Part shown: piece by piece, positions 63,655 through 64,000 of the stretch
How the letters are laid out: each line of letters starts with the position of its first letter
Numbering within the stretch: the stretch's first letter is position 1
DNA from: Butyrivibrio sp.
Lineage (GTDB): Bacteria > Bacillota > Clostridia > Lachnospirales > Lachnospiraceae
Length of the DNA: 64,000 nt
Direction of reading: 5' to 3'
Assembly: GCF_017635265.1 (NCBI RefSeq)
Contig: NZ_JAGBLU010000091.1
Coordinates: 62,001 to 126,000 of the forward strand
The notes under the pieces: model-generated
What the model was told of the DNA's origin: nothing
What the model saw: only the letters and a program-made list of their open reading frames with translations
Database searches by the model: none
Translations under genes and position numbers: made by a program

Positions 63655-64000
63655 ATGGATGGAATTGATCTGACAGAACTTAGTAAAAAATATGAAGGGT
63701 TTTACGAACCGCTGGTAAAAGTCTATGTTGATGGTACAGACATTGAGGAAGATAAGAAAGTGAAGATGAGGGTCACGGATGTTTCTGTCAGCATTACAAG
63801 TGATTATAAGGCAAGTATTGCAGAGTATTCTCTCATATATGCCTATAACGTAGGGGGAGGGGCCTTCAGAACCAGTGATATTAAGAAGTATATCAGCATG
63901 GGCACCTGTATTTCCATATATATGGGTCATGCTAACAAAATCGGAGAAGTTTTCAAGGGGTTTATAGCAGGAGTAAATTTTCTTTATAACAATGACAGCT
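63655..64000 (+). CDS. VgrG/gpD-like hub protein, N-terminus only
   Basis: The frame begins at ATG 63655, after GGGAG, and is still open at the right edge (115 codons). It starts MDGIDLTELSKKYEGFYEP and continues with beta strands (VKVYVDGTDIE, VSVSITSDYKASIAEYSL, GTCISIYMGHANKIGEVFKGFI). The last match the phage late-control gpD/VgrG N-terminal fold that carries the spike (Afp8-like). The frame and position fit, but the rest of the protein lies outside the window. Confidence 0.8.
   Translation, partial: MDGIDLTELSKKYEGFYEPLVKVYVDGTDIEEDKKVKMRVTDVSVSITSDYKASIAEYSLIYAYNVGGGAFRTSDIKKYISMGTCISIYMGHANKIGEVFKGFIAGVNFLYNNDS

Noticed and set aside
54141..64000. Prophage or tailocin interpretation
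   Set aside because: No integrase, terminase, portal, capsid, holin or endolysin is seen, while the AAA+ ATPase, DUF4255 cap and CIS_tube genes are specific to injection systems.
38786..64000. Type VI secretion system interpretation
   Set aside because: No TssJLM-type membrane complex or ClpV is present. The ATPase is of the CIS (CDC48-like) kind and the sheath is a single phage-like chain.
1..64000. CRISPR arrays, tRNA, rRNA, insertion sequences
   Set aside because: No regularly spaced repeats, no cloverleaf-like segments and no transposase-like frames were found on either strand.

Overview
The window looks like the chromosome of a rumen or gut Lachnospiraceae bacterium of the Butyrivibrio/Pseudobutyrivibrio type. 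The grounds are moderate-to-low GC, strong AGGAGG-type ribosome sites, monoderm lipoproteins, a xylan-degradation locus with esterase-GH43 and GH10 enzymes, and the DUF5696/YIP1/NHL sugar-transport module familiar from that family. The genus is inferred from gene content, not proven.

Left part (1-22.4 kb): a plant-cell-wall (xylan) utilisation region. On the minus strand lie a carboxylesterase-GH43 fusion without a signal peptide and the N-terminus of a lipoprotein that runs off the left edge. On the plus strand is a GH43 lipoprotein, convergent with an AraC regulator. Divergent from the regulator is a long plus-strand run: a GH10 xylanase lipoprotein, a giant membrane-anchored solute-binding protein with extra beta domains, two permeases, an NHL-repeat protein, a YIP1-family membrane protein, a DUF5696 protein, two more permeases, a second solute-binding lipoprotein and an SGNH esterase, ending at a strong terminator (22374-22420). 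No ABC ATPase is encoded here. The layout implies extracellular xylan cleavage, oligosaccharide uptake and intracellular trimming.

Right part (22.6-64 kb): a contractile injection system (CIS) locus in two blocks around a divergent two-component pair. Block 1 (22.6-41.2 kb) has a GNAT enzyme, three very large helical proteins (1320, 2530 and 963 aa; candidate cargo or structural proteins, one with a papain-like Cys-His-Asp protease domain), a YbjN/secretion-chaperone-like protein, a 72-aa protein and the AAA+ ATPase typical of such loci. A LytS-type kinase and an unusual XRE-HTH/receiver fusion follow on the minus strand. Block 2 (42.9 kb to the right edge) starts with a conserved CIS accessory protein. 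Then come five envelope proteins: a pseudokinase-like membrane protein, a multi-pass receptor with a degenerate nucleotide-cyclase domain, a MORN-repeat membrane protein, a TolC-like secreted coiled-coil protein and a 900-aa secreted protein. After these come the particle genes: DUF4255 cap, PAAR-like tip, sheath, tube, a tail-assembly protein with a probable -1 frameshift, a second tube-like protein, two CIS_tube-family proteins and a VgrG/gpD-like hub cut by the right edge.

The main proposal is that this is an envelope-anchored, signal-gated CIS of a monoderm bacterium rather than a freely released particle. It is supported by membrane and secreted genes embedded in the structural operon and by the absence of lysis, capsid, integrase or terminase genes in the window. 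It remains an inference.
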